From Colwellia sp. PAMC 20917 (lineage in GTDB: Bacteria > Pseudomonadota > Gammaproteobacteria > Enterobacterales > Alteromonadaceae): a stretch of DNA of 64,000 nt. Shown piece by piece: positions 8,718-18,517 of this stretch. The first letter of the stretch is position 1; every line of letters begins with the position of its first letter. A model generated the notes under the pieces. That model was not told the origin of the DNA. It was given only the letters and a program-made list of their open reading frames with translations, and did not search any database. The stretch spans positions 1-64,000 of the forward strand of contig NZ_CP014944.1 of assembly GCF_001767295.1 (NCBI RefSeq). Reading direction: 5' to 3'. The translations under genes and the position numbers were made by a program.

Positions 8718-9425
8718 GTACGACCTGTGTTTAATATATAAAAAATGGCTAAATAGCATTTAGAGTTTATACGCCAGAGGGTACTTTGAGCTTAAATCAG
8801 CCCCACAAAAAGCATAGTATTTCGGTTTAAATCACCTTAAATATACTCTTTGTTTCACAGAAGCTCAATGACCGCAATAGGCTCTGAATTGCCGTTAACA
8901 AATCTAAATTCTACGGCAGGAGTTCCGACATAGCGGTCATTAGAAGTTAGTTGTTCTTTAAGACAAGTGCTAGCCAAAAGCGGAAGTAAAGTAATCTCAA
9001 CACAGTTCAGGTAATGCCACTTTGAGACATAAGCATTTTAAAATTCAGACTGAAAGTTTTTGTATGTTTTGATCTAAAGCGGACAGAGCTGAAAATTACA
9101 TTACGCTAACAGTTTCTTGGTAGCGGACATTCGCACAGATGAAGGCATGTGTTTTTTGATGATAACTTTTAACAATAAGTTGATCAGTCTAACTGGCAAG
9201 CTGGCTATGTGAATTCAACTGGTGAGCGCATTAATTTTTTTGAATGCCAGTATTATTTTCAGCCAGCTAAATGCTGTATTACTGACCTTAACTGTAAATA
9301 ATTCAAGGGGGTTCGGTTAATTAAACCACTAGCCGTCATTATCCAAATGCAGGTATCGACAACCAACTTAGCGAAGTCTGCTTCAGCGTCCACAACGAGT
9401 AGTTTTAGTTTATTTATAAAAAAGC
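8718..9425 (+). other. gene-free region with decayed repeats
   Basis: About 700 bases without a supported gene. There are short remnants of the type ACGGCAGGAGTTCCGACATA (near 8911) and repeated AGCGGACATTCG/AGCGGTCATT motifs (near 8930 and 9120). These look like degraded members of intergenic repeats common in marine gammaproteobacteria. Nothing else is evident. Confidence 0.4.
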
Positions 9426-11918
9426 TTATCCATCCAACATTTTTCTTATCGCCTCTGCAAGAACTATATCACGGTAGGGCTTGCTCAATAGGTTTAGTGA
9501 CCATCCTTTGTGAGATTCCTTCTGTTTCATCTTGCCTGTAAACCCTGAAGTTAATAATATTTTAATATCTGGTTTTTCGGCAACAACAGCATCAACTAAA
9601 TCAAAACCATTCAAATGCCCGGGCATTAAGACATCTGAAAATACAATGTCAATGTCATCATTACTAGTTATTATTTCCAGAGCTTCATCTCCAGTAGAAG
9701 CGCGGTATGTTGTATATCCAAGCTCCTTAAGCACACTTTCTGCTATTAACGCAAGTCCTTCCTCATCATCCACAATAAGGATAGTTTCTTTACCCCTTGG
9801 CAGTGGTTTGTCGATATCCGTAGCTTTAATAAATTGCTCGGCCCCACTCTGAGAACGGGGTAAATATATTTTAACTGTTGTTCCCAAGCCTTCTTCTGAG
9901 TAAACAATGATACTCCCATTACATCTTTTGACGAAGCCGAACACCATTGCCAGACCAAGACCTGTTCCCTTACTCTTATCTTTAGTTGTAAAAAATGGAT
10001 CAAAAATTTTATCAACTGTTTCTATTGTCATTCCTGTTCCTGTATCACTAACCGATATTTGTACATATTCACCGGCCTTTATGTCATTGTGGTTGTCAGT
10101 CATATTATGGTCAAGGACTGTATTATTAGCTTCAATTATTAACCTTCCGCCTGAGGGCATGGCATCTCGTGCATTGAGAGATAGATTAACCAGTGCATCC
10201 TGAAAGTCACCAGGGTTAAGGTCAATCAGCCAGATATTATCTGTAATATGTATCTCAAGGTTTATGCTGGCAGTGATTGATTTACGAATAAAATCCTTAA
10301 ATTCACAGATTATTTTATCAATATTCACTGGGCTGTATGCTTCTTCGGATTGTCTTGAGAAGTTAAGCAGTTTACGTGTTATTTCAGCGCCACGTAGAGC
10401 TGCATTCTGTGCATTATTTAGATTCTTTTGCAGCTTGCTTCCATCTTCCATTTTGCGTTTCATCAGATCATGGTTGCCAATGATAATGCCGAGTAAATTA
10501 TTGAAGTCATGGGCAATACCACCGGTTAATTCACCAATTGATTGCATTTTTTGAGTACGTCGAAGTAATTCTTCATTTTCTTTTTGTTCTGTGATGTCCT
10601 GTGACCATCCCATTACTATCAATATACCCCTATCTTTATCCTGTATAGGTATAAAAGATGATTGAAAAGTCCTGCCATTCGGGGCTTTGAATTCAAAGGT
10701 TGACCTGTTCCCTTTTAGCCCATCGGCAAATAGCTGGCTAACCCGATCTTTATCCTTTTCGGATACCCCGTCTAAAAATAAAGTGTTGATAACATCGCTT
10801 TCAATGCCCAACATCTCTAGCCCACTTGGATTCATAGAAACAATCAAGCCATTCTTATCAAGTTCATGGATTGAATAGGGTGAATAGTCAAGAACCAGTT
10901 GATGTAAGTTCTTTTGCTTAGTAAGTTCCTTATTGCTATTGATCGCTTCTTTCTGAGAAGAGATCAAGTTGCTGATTAATGGTGTAACAAGCCAATGTAA
11001 CAATAAAATCCCAATGATTATGAGCATAATTAAAACTGGAATTATAAAGCTTAGATTGTCAATAAGAGGACTATATAATTCATTTTGGTCTATTTTGAAA
11101 ACAAAACCCAGACCCAGTTTATTAACAGGAGAGAATGTAGCTACAACTTTTTCATTTCGGTAGTCTGTTGAATAGATGACCCCCGTCTTACCATCAAGAG
11201 CATGACTCATCGGCAAAGGATTGCCATTCACAATTCTTGGTTGCTGTTGAAAAACCTTTTCGCCTTCAAACCCATTAACTAGGCATTGCATCTTTGTATC
11301 GTCATTTTGCTGTAGTTTACAAATGGCGAACTCCCCTGTTGCACTAGTGGTGTCGAAATTTAGGAAGGATCCAGTGAGTTTAGGCAAGTTTTTTTCAGAG
11401 ATAACTTTGCCAACATAAACTTTATTGTAGTAGATTTCATTAGTAACTTTCAAAGTGAATTGATCATTCCATAGCAATATAGAGTTATCTACAGATTCTA
11501 TATTGAATGACATTACCGCATTCTCAGAAAACCCCCCTGCATGGGCTACTTCGTTGTTATCTCTATCATAAAAAGACGTGGCTAAAAAGTTGTTATCAAT
11601 GTACTGATTAGCAATAGATTGAAGCATTTCATTTCTTGATATAGTCGGTTGGTTATCACTATTCTCTAATAGTTTAATCAAGGGATATCTTAGCAAATCG
11701 ACATCTATATGCTTAATGCCATTTCCATTTTTTAGTTTACTTACAAAGAGTTGTACTTTGTTTTTGAGTGAATTCTCAAGACCATTGATAAGATATATTT
11801 TCGACTGCTGTTCCATTTTTTGGTAGACGTACCCACCACTAAATAATATTAAGACAGTTAGTAAGACACCCCAAATTGCAGCTAATCTTTTCTCTGCATT
11901 ATCTACTTTAAATTGCAT
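9426..11918 (-). CDS. hybrid sensor histidine kinase (extracytoplasmic sensor, PAS, HisKA, HATPase, receiver)
   Basis: Protein of 830 residues. A membrane segment at ~12-31 and a second at ~290-312 enclose a ~260-residue periplasmic sensor region, probably a Cache-like fold. Then come a PAS domain (~345-455), a HisKA dimerisation domain with the phospho-accepting His in GGIAHDFNN (~475), and a HATPase_c domain (N-box [12 protein letters not shown]1 DTGTGM, G2 [10 protein letters not shown]). The C-terminal receiver has VDDEEG, acceptor D in VFSDVLMPG, and K in SKPY. It should sense an external signal at the inner membrane. No response-regulator gene adjoins it, so the output partner is unknown. 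The domain plan matches the truncated kinase at the window start. Confidence 0.9.
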   Translation of the reverse strand: MQFKVDNAEKRLAAIWGVLLTVLILFSGGYVYQKMEQQSKIYLINGLENSLKNKVQLFVSKLKNGNGIKHIDVDLLRYPLIKLLENSDNQPTISRNEMLQSIANQYIDNNFLATSFYDRDNNEVAHAGGFSENAVMSFNIESVDNSILLWNDQFTLKVTNEIYYNKVYVGKVISEKNLPKLTGSFLNFDTTSATGEFAICKLQQNDDTKMQCLVNGFEGEKVFQQQPRIVNGNPLPMSHALDGKTGVIYSTDYRNEKVVATFSPVNKLGLGFVFKIDQNELYSPLIDNLSFIIPVLIMLIIIGILLLHWLVTPLISNLISSQKEAINSNKELTKQKNLHQLVLDYSPYSIHELDKNGLIVSMNPSGLEMLGIESDVINTLFLDGVSEKDKDRVSQLFADGLKGNRSTFEFKAPNGRTFQSSFIPIQDKDRGILIVMGWSQDITEQKENEELLRRTQKMQSIGELTGGIAHDFNNLLGIIIGNHDLMKRKMEDGSKLQKNLNNAQNAALRGAEITRKLLNFSRQSEEAYSPVNIDKIICEFKDFIRKSITASINLEIHITDNIWLIDLNPGDFQDALVNLSLNARDAMPSGGRLIIEANNTVLDHNMTDNHNDIKAGEYVQISVSDTGTGMTIETVDKIFDPFFTTKDKSKGTGLGLAMVFGFVKRCNGSIIVYSEEGLGTTVKIYLPRSQSGAEQFIKATDIDKPLPRGKETILIVDDEEGLALIAESVLKELGYTTYRASTGDEALEIITSNDDIDIVFSDVLMPGHLNGFDLVDAVVAEKPDIKILLTSGFTGKMKQKESHKGWSLNLLSKPYRDIVLAEAIRKMLDG

Positions 11919-12957
11919 TGGGCTTTTAATTCCTTTTTAACCAGTCGTAACAAAACTTTGATGATAATGTACTGGTATTGAGGATATTTATCAAATAATT
12001 GACAAATATTGATGGCAGGTGATCGAACAAAGCAGCCCTCAGGCTCAAGTATGTGGCTAGCGGTTGCTGGCATATTTGCACCCATTAAGAGAAAAAAAAG
12101 TGACCATTCAATGAGCGTTCAGCAGTCATAGAGATTGTTCTCGATCTATAACTTTATTCTTCTTTTTTGATTATGATATTAGTATCAAAATCGATTTATG
12201 GAACGTCCGCTAAGCCTAAGGTTATTAAGTTAGCTGTCGAATGTCTTAGGTCAACTAACTTGTGCTCAATTGACCTAGACAAACACTGACAATGTAAAAC
12301 TCTAACTTCTATATTGCGCACAGACGAGTCATAAAACCGAATTAGTGAAAGGTCAGCTAACGTATCTTTGCCGACTTAAATTGAGGTGAGTATTAGTCAA
12401 TATTTTTGACCGCTTTAGGCTCCAAGCGGCCTTTCGTCTAATCAATATAATGACTGCTTTATAGAATGTTTGTCATTTATTTAGTGGCAATGCGTATGTA
12501 ATTGAGTGGCTATAGTCGATGCAATTGGGTGGCAAAGTCACACGTTATTTTCCAGTATGTGCGTTTTTTGCACATACTCCGTTTATGCAGACTAAAACCT
12601 TACCCGTATCATATTTGATAAGGCACAATCGAATGAATGATTTATGAAAATTATATTATTTAATGCCGATTTCGAGGTGATGGGCACAACCCCCCTTCAA
12701 GGTGTGATATGCACTTTGATGCCTTTGAGTTTTGTTCATTTTTTAACTCTAAAAACTACATTGTCATAGATCAATATATTTTTTTGTGTAAGGAAACCTA
12801 ATTATGACTCACATTATTATTGACAGAAATAAGATTGTAAGTCATTGTTAATTTTCAATGGAGTGTGCTAATAATATGGATATAAAGCTAAAAAGAAATT
12901 ATTCCTGTATTATCCCCCCTTCATATTGTTAAATTAATTTATTATAGGTCTCTAATT
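11919..12957 (+). other. gene-free kilobase with inverted and direct repeats
   Basis: No convincing gene on either strand. Bases 12477-12533 contain three imperfect ~22-bp direct repeats each ending in GTGGC (for example TGTAATTGAGTGGC and TGCAATTGGGTGGC). A perfect 9-bp stem with a T-rich loop (AGTATGTGC ... GCACATACT) follows at 12554-12578. A degraded repeat of the type GACCGCTTTAGGCTCCAAGC lies near 12408. The spaced direct repeats resemble the terminal binding sites of IS21-type elements, but no transposase genes are beside them. Confidence 0.4.
12554..12578. repeat. perfect inverted repeat (stem-loop)
   Basis: AGTATGTGC pairs with GCACATACT around a 7-base loop (GTTTTTT). There is no T-tract after it on the plus strand and no adjoining gene end, so it does not look like a terminator of a present gene. 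It may be part of an old mobile-element end. Confidence 0.5.
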
Positions 12958-13662
12958 TTGCCTCTCTTTATTTCAAATGGTTTTTTAAAGAAAACCTTAG
13001 CTGTATCTTCACTAATTTTAACTTTGGTAGCATGTGGTGGTGGTAGCTCAAGCTCAACAACTCCTGAACATATTCCTGAACCTACAACAGATGCTAAGTG
13101 GGTAGAAACATCTCAATACGTTATGGAACTTCATTACAACGGGTCATTGTATACTCCCGATTTAAATGAATCAGCGTATGAACCATTACAAAACGCTTCA
13201 TTGAATTATATTAAGGATGTAAATGGTGATATCTATAAAGGCCTAGGTATGTACACTGCTGGTCATTATCCCGATTATTTACAAGATAATCCAAGTGCTA
13301 GAATATATGTAAACGATTATGGGTTTATTCGATCAAAAGGATATCGATTTATCTCTAGCTTTGGTACTAATATACGTGCTGAGCATGGTCAAGTAACAGT
13401 AATGGAGTTCGCAAGTTCTTCATTATCACTTAGAGTACAAGAGCTTGGGGATAACTTTGATCAAAACACAGCGGTATTTTACTGCACTATAGCCCAACCT
13501 AGTAATAACTATCCTAAAGGAGCTTGGAATTGTCATACAAAAGACTTAGGTAGTTTCGGTGAACATGATATCACTGGCATTCCCATGCCTACTAGTTTAA
13601 GAGAAGACTATGCGGTATTGCTTGAACAACATATGCTTAAGCTAACAATAGGATCTTACTAA
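12958..13662 (+). CDS. putative lipoprotein of unknown function
   Basis: Protein of 234 residues, probably starting at TTG with a weak AGG site nine bases upstream; no in-frame ATG precedes the signal peptide. Residues 1-26 form a lipoprotein signal (LKKTLAVSSLILTLVAC) with lipobox LVAC. The mature protein begins CGGGSSSSTTPEHIPEP, a glycine/serine linker very common in marine Alteromonadales lipoproteins. The remainder is soluble with two cysteines (FYCTIAQ, WNCHTK) that could form a disulfide. It should be anchored to a periplasm-facing or outer membrane. I do not recognise the family. Confidence 0.65.
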   Translation: MPLFISNGFLKKTLAVSSLILTLVACGGGSSSSTTPEHIPEPTTDAKWVETSQYVMELHYNGSLYTPDLNESAYEPLQNASLNYIKDVNGDIYKGLGMYTAGHYPDYLQDNPSARIYVNDYGFIRSKGYRFISSFGTNIRAEHGQVTVMEFASSSLSLRVQELGDNFDQNTAVFYCTIAQPSNNYPKGAWNCHTKDLGSFGEHDITGIPMPTSLREDYAVLLEQHMLKLTIGSY

Positions 13663-14063
13663 AACAATTTCAGTGAAAAGGGATATTTAAAGCTCTCTTA
13701 GGTTTTTGTGCTCTCCCCCTCGAAACCAGCAGTAAATGAAGTAAACCCTCATTTGCTTCATTCACTCACCACGTTTTTAAAGGGTTTCGATATAGGCATA
13801 GATATACATACAAGTGACTGAGCATAATGGATAAGATTTAGTAATTGGTTTTATGATCAATTTTTACGATAATTAATGTATAGCGCATTATTTCAACTTG
13901 GGATATAAAGTTGAAAACTTATTAATACATTGAAAAGTTTCATGTGAGTCAGCTTGGCTTAAAAGAGTTTCTTCAAGAAAAGATAAATCGAAGAAAAGGT
14001 ATATAACAAGTTTCTGCACGCGGACTTTGATACAGTTGGTGAGCAAGGCGTCAAGGGAAAATT
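13663..14063 (+). other. intergenic region
   Basis: No gene is seen. An imperfect inverted repeat (AATGAAG ... CTTCATT, near 13732-13765) follows the lipoprotein gene but has no T-tract. The rest is AT-rich and unremarkable. Confidence 0.4.
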
Positions 14064-14411
14064 ATGGAGCCATGTACAAATAAAGAGAAAAGGATGGGCT
14101 TGGATTTTGACAGCCCTGGAGTCGATGCTGACAATATCACTGCATTCGCGAAAACCTCAAGAATAATTGGTGTCGCTTTTGTTATTGTTTTTTTGCTTTG
14201 GGGGAATTTGTATGAGTGGTCTTATTATAAATCTCCATTTGAAGCATTTATTAAAATGTTAGGAAGTCAGCAAGGACATGATTGGTCAATTTTTTTAACA
14301 ATAACAATCGGTATAGCGGGTTGGTTTTACCGTTTCTATGTTGGCGTTCGTGTTTGCTCTACTTTTCTTAAAGTCTTGGGTTTTTTAAAGAAATTGGTTC
14401 GCTCAATATGA
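14064..14411 (+). CDS. small inner-membrane protein of unknown function
   Basis: A 115-residue protein with two likely membrane segments, residues ~33-52 (IIGVAFVIVFLLWGNLY) and ~75-92 (SIFLTITIGIAGWFYRF). A soluble head of ~30 residues precedes them and a basic tail follows. An AAGGGA ribosome site lies six bases before the ATG. It is followed 24 bases later by a small helix-turn-helix-like gene, so the two could be co-transcribed. The family is not recognised. Confidence 0.5.
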   Translation: MEPCTNKEKRMGLDFDSPGVDADNITAFAKTSRIIGVAFVIVFLLWGNLYEWSYYKSPFEAFIKMLGSQQGHDWSIFLTITIGIAGWFYRFYVGVRVCSTFLKVLGFLKKLVRSI

Positions 14412-14435
14412 ACCTAAGAAGCCTAAGGATATTTT

Positions 14436-14699
14436 GTGGGAAATCATGCATGGGTTGAAAGAGATGATCTTATGATTTTCTTTTTATGCAAGTTTGGAGT
14501 TGAAAATTCGCCTTTATCTAAGCAAGAAATCGCTGATAAAATCGGTGTTTCATTAGGCAGTGTTAGCTATAGAATAGGAAACTTCAATGCCATTAACGGT
14601 GTTGGGAGTGCGACTAACTTCGCTAAATTATCGCTAAAAGTCCATGAGCAATATTCTAACTTTTCAATACAAAAACTAAAGGCCATTGCATTTACTTAA
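14436..14699 (+). CDS. small helix-turn-helix-like protein
   Basis: An 87-residue protein with a GTG start. The middle, SKQEIADKIGVSLGSVSYRI (~29-48), reads as a helix-turn-helix. It is followed by GNFNAINGVG and NFAKLSLKVHEQY. This pattern (LG-x-x-x-x-SV-x-x-x-x-x-NF ... LS-x-x-x-x-x-W/Y) resembles the N-terminal module found in front of HNH endonuclease domains in many bacteria. Here no nuclease domain follows: the gene ends and a different secreted protein begins. It may be a truncated or stand-alone form that binds DNA. The start is uncertain because an ATG lies 12 codons downstream. Confidence 0.5.
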   Translation: MGNHAWVERDDLMIFFLCKFGVENSPLSKQEIADKIGVSLGSVSYRIGNFNAINGVGSATNFAKLSLKVHEQYSNFSIQKLKAIAFT

Positions 14700-14713
14700 C
14701 GCACGGACCATAC

Positions 14714-15364
14714 ATGCTTAGAAATTTAATATTTGTATTGTTAATAACTCTGCTTTTAAGTGGGCAATATTTATTCGCGAATAATTTAAAAAAAGATATT
14801 AATGTCATTTATAGTAAAGACTATCTTTTTGTGGATTATCATGACCCTGGATATTTAGGGACACAGAGCGGAGATAAGTTCTATTTTGGCTATAAAGGCT
14901 TTACATATGAGAAAATTTCAACTTGGGGTGCAGGTAGAAAAATAACTCTTAAATATTCATTGGACGATGGAACTTACTTAGAAGATATTATTTCTGGAAC
15001 AAAAGTTTATGGTTATTTTCTAGTTTCAGGAGAACACCCTATTTCTATGATATCTTCTAGTTGTTTAAAATCCGAAAGCTCAATAATGGGGGGCGCTGGT
15101 TGTTTTCAAGATGAAGTAGATAATTGGTTGTTTGAAATTGATAGGGTTATGAAAAAGCTTCAACAGAAATACTCAAAAGTCGAGTATGAGTTGATAGTGC
15201 AAATGCATCAATCATGGCTTAAATACAAGAAGATTAGATATTTAGTTGGTAGCACTATTCATGCTAACGATAAAGGAACGATTACTACTATTGAAAGTGC
15301 CTCCAGAGCAAGTTCAGTTTTTTATAACCATGTTTCTTTTTTATTACAACTTGAATATGAATAG
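14714..15364 (+). CDS. secreted protein with C-terminal LprI-like (DUF1311) domain
   Basis: Protein of 216 residues. Residues 1-22 are a cleavable signal peptide (LLITLLLSGQYLFA), so it is exported. The N-terminal ~95 residues are unrecognised. The C-terminal ~110 residues match the pattern of LprI/DUF1311 lysozyme-inhibitor-like domains: two cysteines (SSCLKSE, AGCFQDE), a long helix, the QSWLKYKKIR core, and a final helix after GTITTIESASRAS. By family knowledge such domains are periplasmic and sometimes block lysozyme, but inhibition here is only a guess. It starts 14 bases after the small regulator-like gene. Confidence 0.55.
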   Translation: MLRNLIFVLLITLLLSGQYLFANNLKKDINVIYSKDYLFVDYHDPGYLGTQSGDKFYFGYKGFTYEKISTWGAGRKITLKYSLDDGTYLEDIISGTKVYGYFLVSGEHPISMISSSCLKSESSIMGGAGCFQDEVDNWLFEIDRVMKKLQQKYSKVEYELIVQMHQSWLKYKKIRYLVGSTIHANDKGTITTIESASRASSVFYNHVSFLLQLEYE

Positions 15365-15413
15365 ATTTTTATTTTTAAAAAAGTTATATTTTTGGATGAG
15401 CGCGGAGTAAGCA

Positions 15414-15797
15414 TTGAATGTAATTTTACCGTTAATGAGCCGCTTAATGTCGATAGGTGGTCGCTTTTGTGTGGATAATAATTCAGATTCTGATCAATTA
15501 TTTAATAATGGGTGTGGGGGGCCTAACTATGTCTATTATGCAGATAATAGAACATTAGAAGGAGGTGTTTCGGACTTTCCCCGAAGAACTCGAACTTCAA
15601 TCGAGTATGACATTTCTTCCTTACTAAGCTATTCTATTTCTAACGCGACTTTGAAATTATACAACATAGTTTCTAAAGATTTGACTCTACCGGGACAGCC
15701 TGCTCCAAGCAGTGAGCTTTTAGGCTATTATGGTAACGGAGTAGTTACACAAAGTGATATGATTGCCGGAAATGTTATTCAAGAATTTTTCCCCGAA
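15414..15797 (+). pseudogene. PEP-CTERM protein gene, 5' part, interrupted by IS21
   Basis: This frame encodes a secreted-type beta-rich protein (RRTRTSIEYDISSLLSYS; ATLKLYNI) and ends abruptly where the IS21 element enters at 15798. Removing the element and one copy of the 6-bp duplication CCCGAA joins it in frame with 18181-18450 (Q-E-F-F-P-E followed by E-E-S-F-I-E). The rejoined protein ends in a PEP-CTERM sorting signal. The segment resembles DNRLRE-type adhesin or matrix proteins. No signal peptide is visible after the TTG start, so the true N-terminus may already have been lost before the insertion. Confidence 0.75.
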
Positions 15798-15888
15798 TAT
15801 TAGGCGACAATTAGCTTGGCCGGGTCGCGACAATTAGGTTGACCGGTTTTGGTACACTTTAGATATATCAAATTCAATAGAGAAAGAT

Positions 15889-17382
15889 ATGTCTGGAAAA
15901 CCCATAACCAAGCAACAGGTTAATTTATATATGTCTTATCGTAAGGATCATAAACAAACAGCAGCCGCTGCCCAATCTGGTATGTCAGAGCGTACAGCTC
16001 GGCGTATCGAATCCGGCCAGCATTCAACCACACATCTCCCTAGGGTTTATCGAACACGCAAAGATCCATTTAATGGTGCGTTTGAAGAGCATCTAGTGCC
16101 ATTGCTCAAAGCAGATCCTGAACTTCAACCCATAACTTTATTAGATCAGCTCGATACACTCATGCCAGGTAAATTTGGTCACAATCATTTACGTACGTTA
16201 CAACGTCGAGTCAAAAAGTGGTTGGCAACTGAAGGGCCAGAGCAAGAAGTTATCTTTCGTCAAAAGTACATGCCAGGGTTTATGGGGATATCTGATTACA
16301 CTTGGATGAACAAACTTGAAATATCTATTGCAGGCCAAGCATTTTCTCATAAGCTTTTTCATTACAAGTTAGTGTTCAGTGGCTGGACGTATGCTCAACT
16401 TGTCTTTGGTGGTGAAAGTTTCGAATCACTCTCTACAGGTTTACAAAATGCATTTTGGCGCAGTGGTGGTGTACCACAGACACACCGAACCGATAGCTTA
16501 AGTGCTGCATTCAATAATCATTATGAACAGGAAGCGTTAACTGAACGCTATCAAAAGCTATGTGCTCACTATAGCGTTGTTGCGACGCGTAACAATAAAG
16601 GTGTAGCTCATGAAAATGGTGCGATTGAAGTGGCACATAGCCATTTAAAACGAAAAGTAGATCAGCAATTACGACTACGTGGCAGTCGTGATTTCGCGAC
16701 AATTACCGAGTACCAATCGTTTCTTGATGTAATTGTCGCCAAAATTAATCGCCAATGCAAAACTCGATTTGATGAAGAGCGCAAGCACTTAAATGATTTG
16801 CCTAAACGTCGTACCAACGACTTCTGCGAACAATACGTTAAAGTTACCTCTAGCAGCACCATCAGTGTTAAACGTGTGACGTATACCGTACCTTCTAGAT
16901 TAATTAGTCATCGATTACTTGTACACATTTATGATACTCGGCTGGATTTATTTCTTGGTCATGAAAAAACGTTATCCCTGTCTAGAGTCTATGCTCAAGG
17001 ACACTTAAGATCACGAGCAGTAGATTATAAACATGTGATCCACTCACTTGCGAAAAAGCCCAATGCGTTCAAATACTCGCAGTTACGAGAAGATTTGATC
17101 CCAGAAGGTGACTTCAGTTTGTTGTGGCAGCAGTTAACAGCAGAGCATGTTAGCGATAAAGACTGTCGTTATATGGTTGAATTATTGTTACTCGCTCATA
17201 ACTATAATTGCGAGCATGCCCTTGGTCGTTATGTCTTGAAAAACCACGAGCAAGGTAAGTTTATATCTATTGATATGTGCCGTAAATTGTTTGCCCCTAG
17301 CACGCTCGTCATACCAAACATTGTCAGTCATCAACATCAAATAAGTGATTACGATATATTGCTTGGAGGGTTACATGGCTAA
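15889..17382 (+). CDS. istA: IS21-family transposase IstA
   Basis: Transposase of 497 residues, identical to the copy at 2298-3791. It has an N-terminal helix-turn-helix (SERTARRIESG), a DDE integrase core (D in GISDYTWM, D in HRTDSLSA, E in HENGAIEVAH) and a DNA-binding C-terminus. It is translated from an AGAAAGAT-type ribosome site about 90 bases inside the left end. The stop overlaps the istB start by 8 bases, implying translational coupling. Confidence 0.94.
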   Translation: MSGKPITKQQVNLYMSYRKDHKQTAAAAQSGMSERTARRIESGQHSTTHLPRVYRTRKDPFNGAFEEHLVPLLKADPELQPITLLDQLDTLMPGKFGHNHLRTLQRRVKKWLATEGPEQEVIFRQKYMPGFMGISDYTWMNKLEISIAGQAFSHKLFHYKLVFSGWTYAQLVFGGESFESLSTGLQNAFWRSGGVPQTHRTDSLSAAFNNHYEQEALTERYQKLCAHYSVVATRNNKGVAHENGAIEVAHSHLKRKVDQQLRLRGSRDFATITEYQSFLDVIVAKINRQCKTRFDEERKHLNDLPKRRTNDFCEQYVKVTSSSTISVKRVTYTVPSRLISHRLLVHIYDTRLDLFLGHEKTLSLSRVYAQGHLRSRAVDYKHVIHSLAKKPNAFKYSQLREDLIPEGDFSLLWQQLTAEHVSDKDCRYMVELLLLAHNYNCEHALGRYVLKNHEQGKFISIDMCRKLFAPSTLVIPNIVSHQHQISDYDILLGGLHG

Positions 17383-18142
17383 TATTCTAAGCTTACCAAT
17401 ATTACTGAAAGAGCTGCGCTTAAGTGCGATAGCCAAAGAATGGGAAGTCCTTGCCCAAAAGGCTGTTTCACAGGAGTGGGAGCCTGAATTATTCCTTGCC
17501 GAGCTATGTGAACTTGAAGCTAATCATCGTCATGAAAGTCGATTAAAACGGTTACTTAAAGAGAGTAAATTACCCGTAGGTAAACAACTACATCAATATA
17601 AATTTGACGAAATAGAAGGTATTACGTCACTGCAAATGAAACAAAAAGTTAATCAGATTGACTGGCTTAGACAAGGCCATAATATCTTATTGTTTGGTGC
17701 TAGTGGTTTAGGGAAAACTCACTTAGCGTGTGCTATTGGTTACTCATTACTTGAAAAAGCAGTGCGCGTTAAATTCAGCACTAGTACAGCTATTGTTCAA
17801 GAACTCCAACGTGCAAAAGAAACGTTGGGCTTAACTGATGCCCTAAGAAAACTCGATAAATATGAGCTGTTGATATTAGATGATATCGGCTATGTGAAAA
17901 AGACTGATAGTGAAAGTCAGGTGTTGTTTGAACTGATTGCACATCGTTATGAACGAGGCAGTTTGTTGATCACATCGAATCAAGCATTCAGTGAGTGGGA
18001 TAGTATATTTGGTGACAACATGATGACTGTTGCTGCTATCGACAGACTTGTTCACCACAGTGATATCTATCAAATAAAAGGAGAAAGTTACCGAAAAAAA
18101 CAAGCTATGCAACTAAATTCAAATACCGGCCAAGTTAATTGA
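17375..18142 (+). CDS. istB: IS21-family helper ATPase IstB
   Basis: AAA+ ATPase of 255 residues with Walker A GASGLGKTHLA and Walker B LLILDDIG; it stimulates IstA and influences target choice. A GGAGG ribosome site inside the istA 3' end sets the ATG start. The stop lies only 32 bases from the right tip of the element, within the sub-terminal repeats. Identical to the copy at 1538-2305. Confidence 0.94.
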   Translation: MANILSLPILLKELRLSAIAKEWEVLAQKAVSQEWEPELFLAELCELEANHRHESRLKRLLKESKLPVGKQLHQYKFDEIEGITSLQMKQKVNQIDWLRQGHNILLFGASGLGKTHLACAIGYSLLEKAVRVKFSTSTAIVQELQRAKETLGLTDALRKLDKYELLILDDIGYVKKTDSESQVLFELIAHRYERGSLLITSNQAFSEWDSIFGDNMMTVAAIDRLVHHSDIYQIKGESYRKKQAMQLNSNTGQVN

Positions 18143-18180
18143 CGCCAACCGGACAAGTTAGTTGACGTCTAATACCCGAA

Positions 18181-18450
18181 GAAGAATCCTTTATTGAGTT
18201 AGACGTAACACAATTTATATCAGAGTCAATAAACGATAGTTCAAGTTATGTGGGGTTCACATTTCGAATCAAAAATGATTTTCAGCAAGGAATATTTGCG
18301 AACGTGTTTTTTGCAGGTGAGATAACATCAGGAGCAAATATAAAGGCACAATGGACGCCTAAGTTAATTATTACAACCGTCCCTGAGCCACCAACACTAG
18401 CAATTTTAGCTCTAGGCATTATAGGATTAGCATCACGTCGATTTAATTAA
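18181..18450 (+). pseudogene. PEP-CTERM protein gene, 3' part
   Basis: Continuation of the frame cut by IS21. It encodes the end of a beta-rich domain (FIELDVTQFISESI; AQWTPKLIITT). A classic PEP-CTERM tripartite signal follows: VPEPPTLAIL, a hydrophobic helix ALGIIGLA, and a basic end SRR. By family knowledge the signal is recognised by an exosortase for surface attachment in biofilm-forming bacteria. No start codon or ribosome site directly follows the element, so this part is not expected to be made. An exosortase gene is not in the window. Confidence 0.8.
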
Positions 18451-18487
18451 TAAACAATCTTAATAATTCTTCATAGTAAACTCTAGA

Positions 18488-18517
18488 AAACATCAATTGT
18501 AATGGTTGGTGTTTTTT
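18488..18517 (+). terminator. rho-independent terminator after the PEP-CTERM gene
   Basis: AAACATCAA pairs with TTGGTGTTT (one G-T wobble) around a 9-base loop, and the stem runs into a T-tract. It lies 37 bases after the stop of the interrupted gene. Confidence 0.75.

Larger units (their letters stand above)
15798..18174 (+). mobile_element. IS21-family insertion sequence, copy B (2377 bp)
   Basis: The element has the same length and encodes the same proteins as copy A, but in plus orientation. The left tip is TATTAGGCGACAATTAG and the right tip reads inward TATTAGACGTCAACTAAC. Sub-terminal repeats of these motifs, each ending in CCGG, lie at both ends. It is flanked by a direct 6-bp repeat CCCGAA (15792-15797 and 18175-18180), which is a target duplication of the size expected for IS21. 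It interrupts a PEP-CTERM gene. The intact duplication shows that this copy arrived by ordinary transposition and has not recombined since. Confidence 0.95.

Noticed and set aside
11903-12085. 60-codon minus-strand frame before the hybrid kinase
   Set aside because: It overlaps the kinase start, has no motif, and no good ribosome site.
1506-18174. Composite transposon made of the two IS21 copies
   Set aside because: Copy B has its own target duplication and copy A has none, so the outer ends do not share a duplication. Independent insertions explain the data better.
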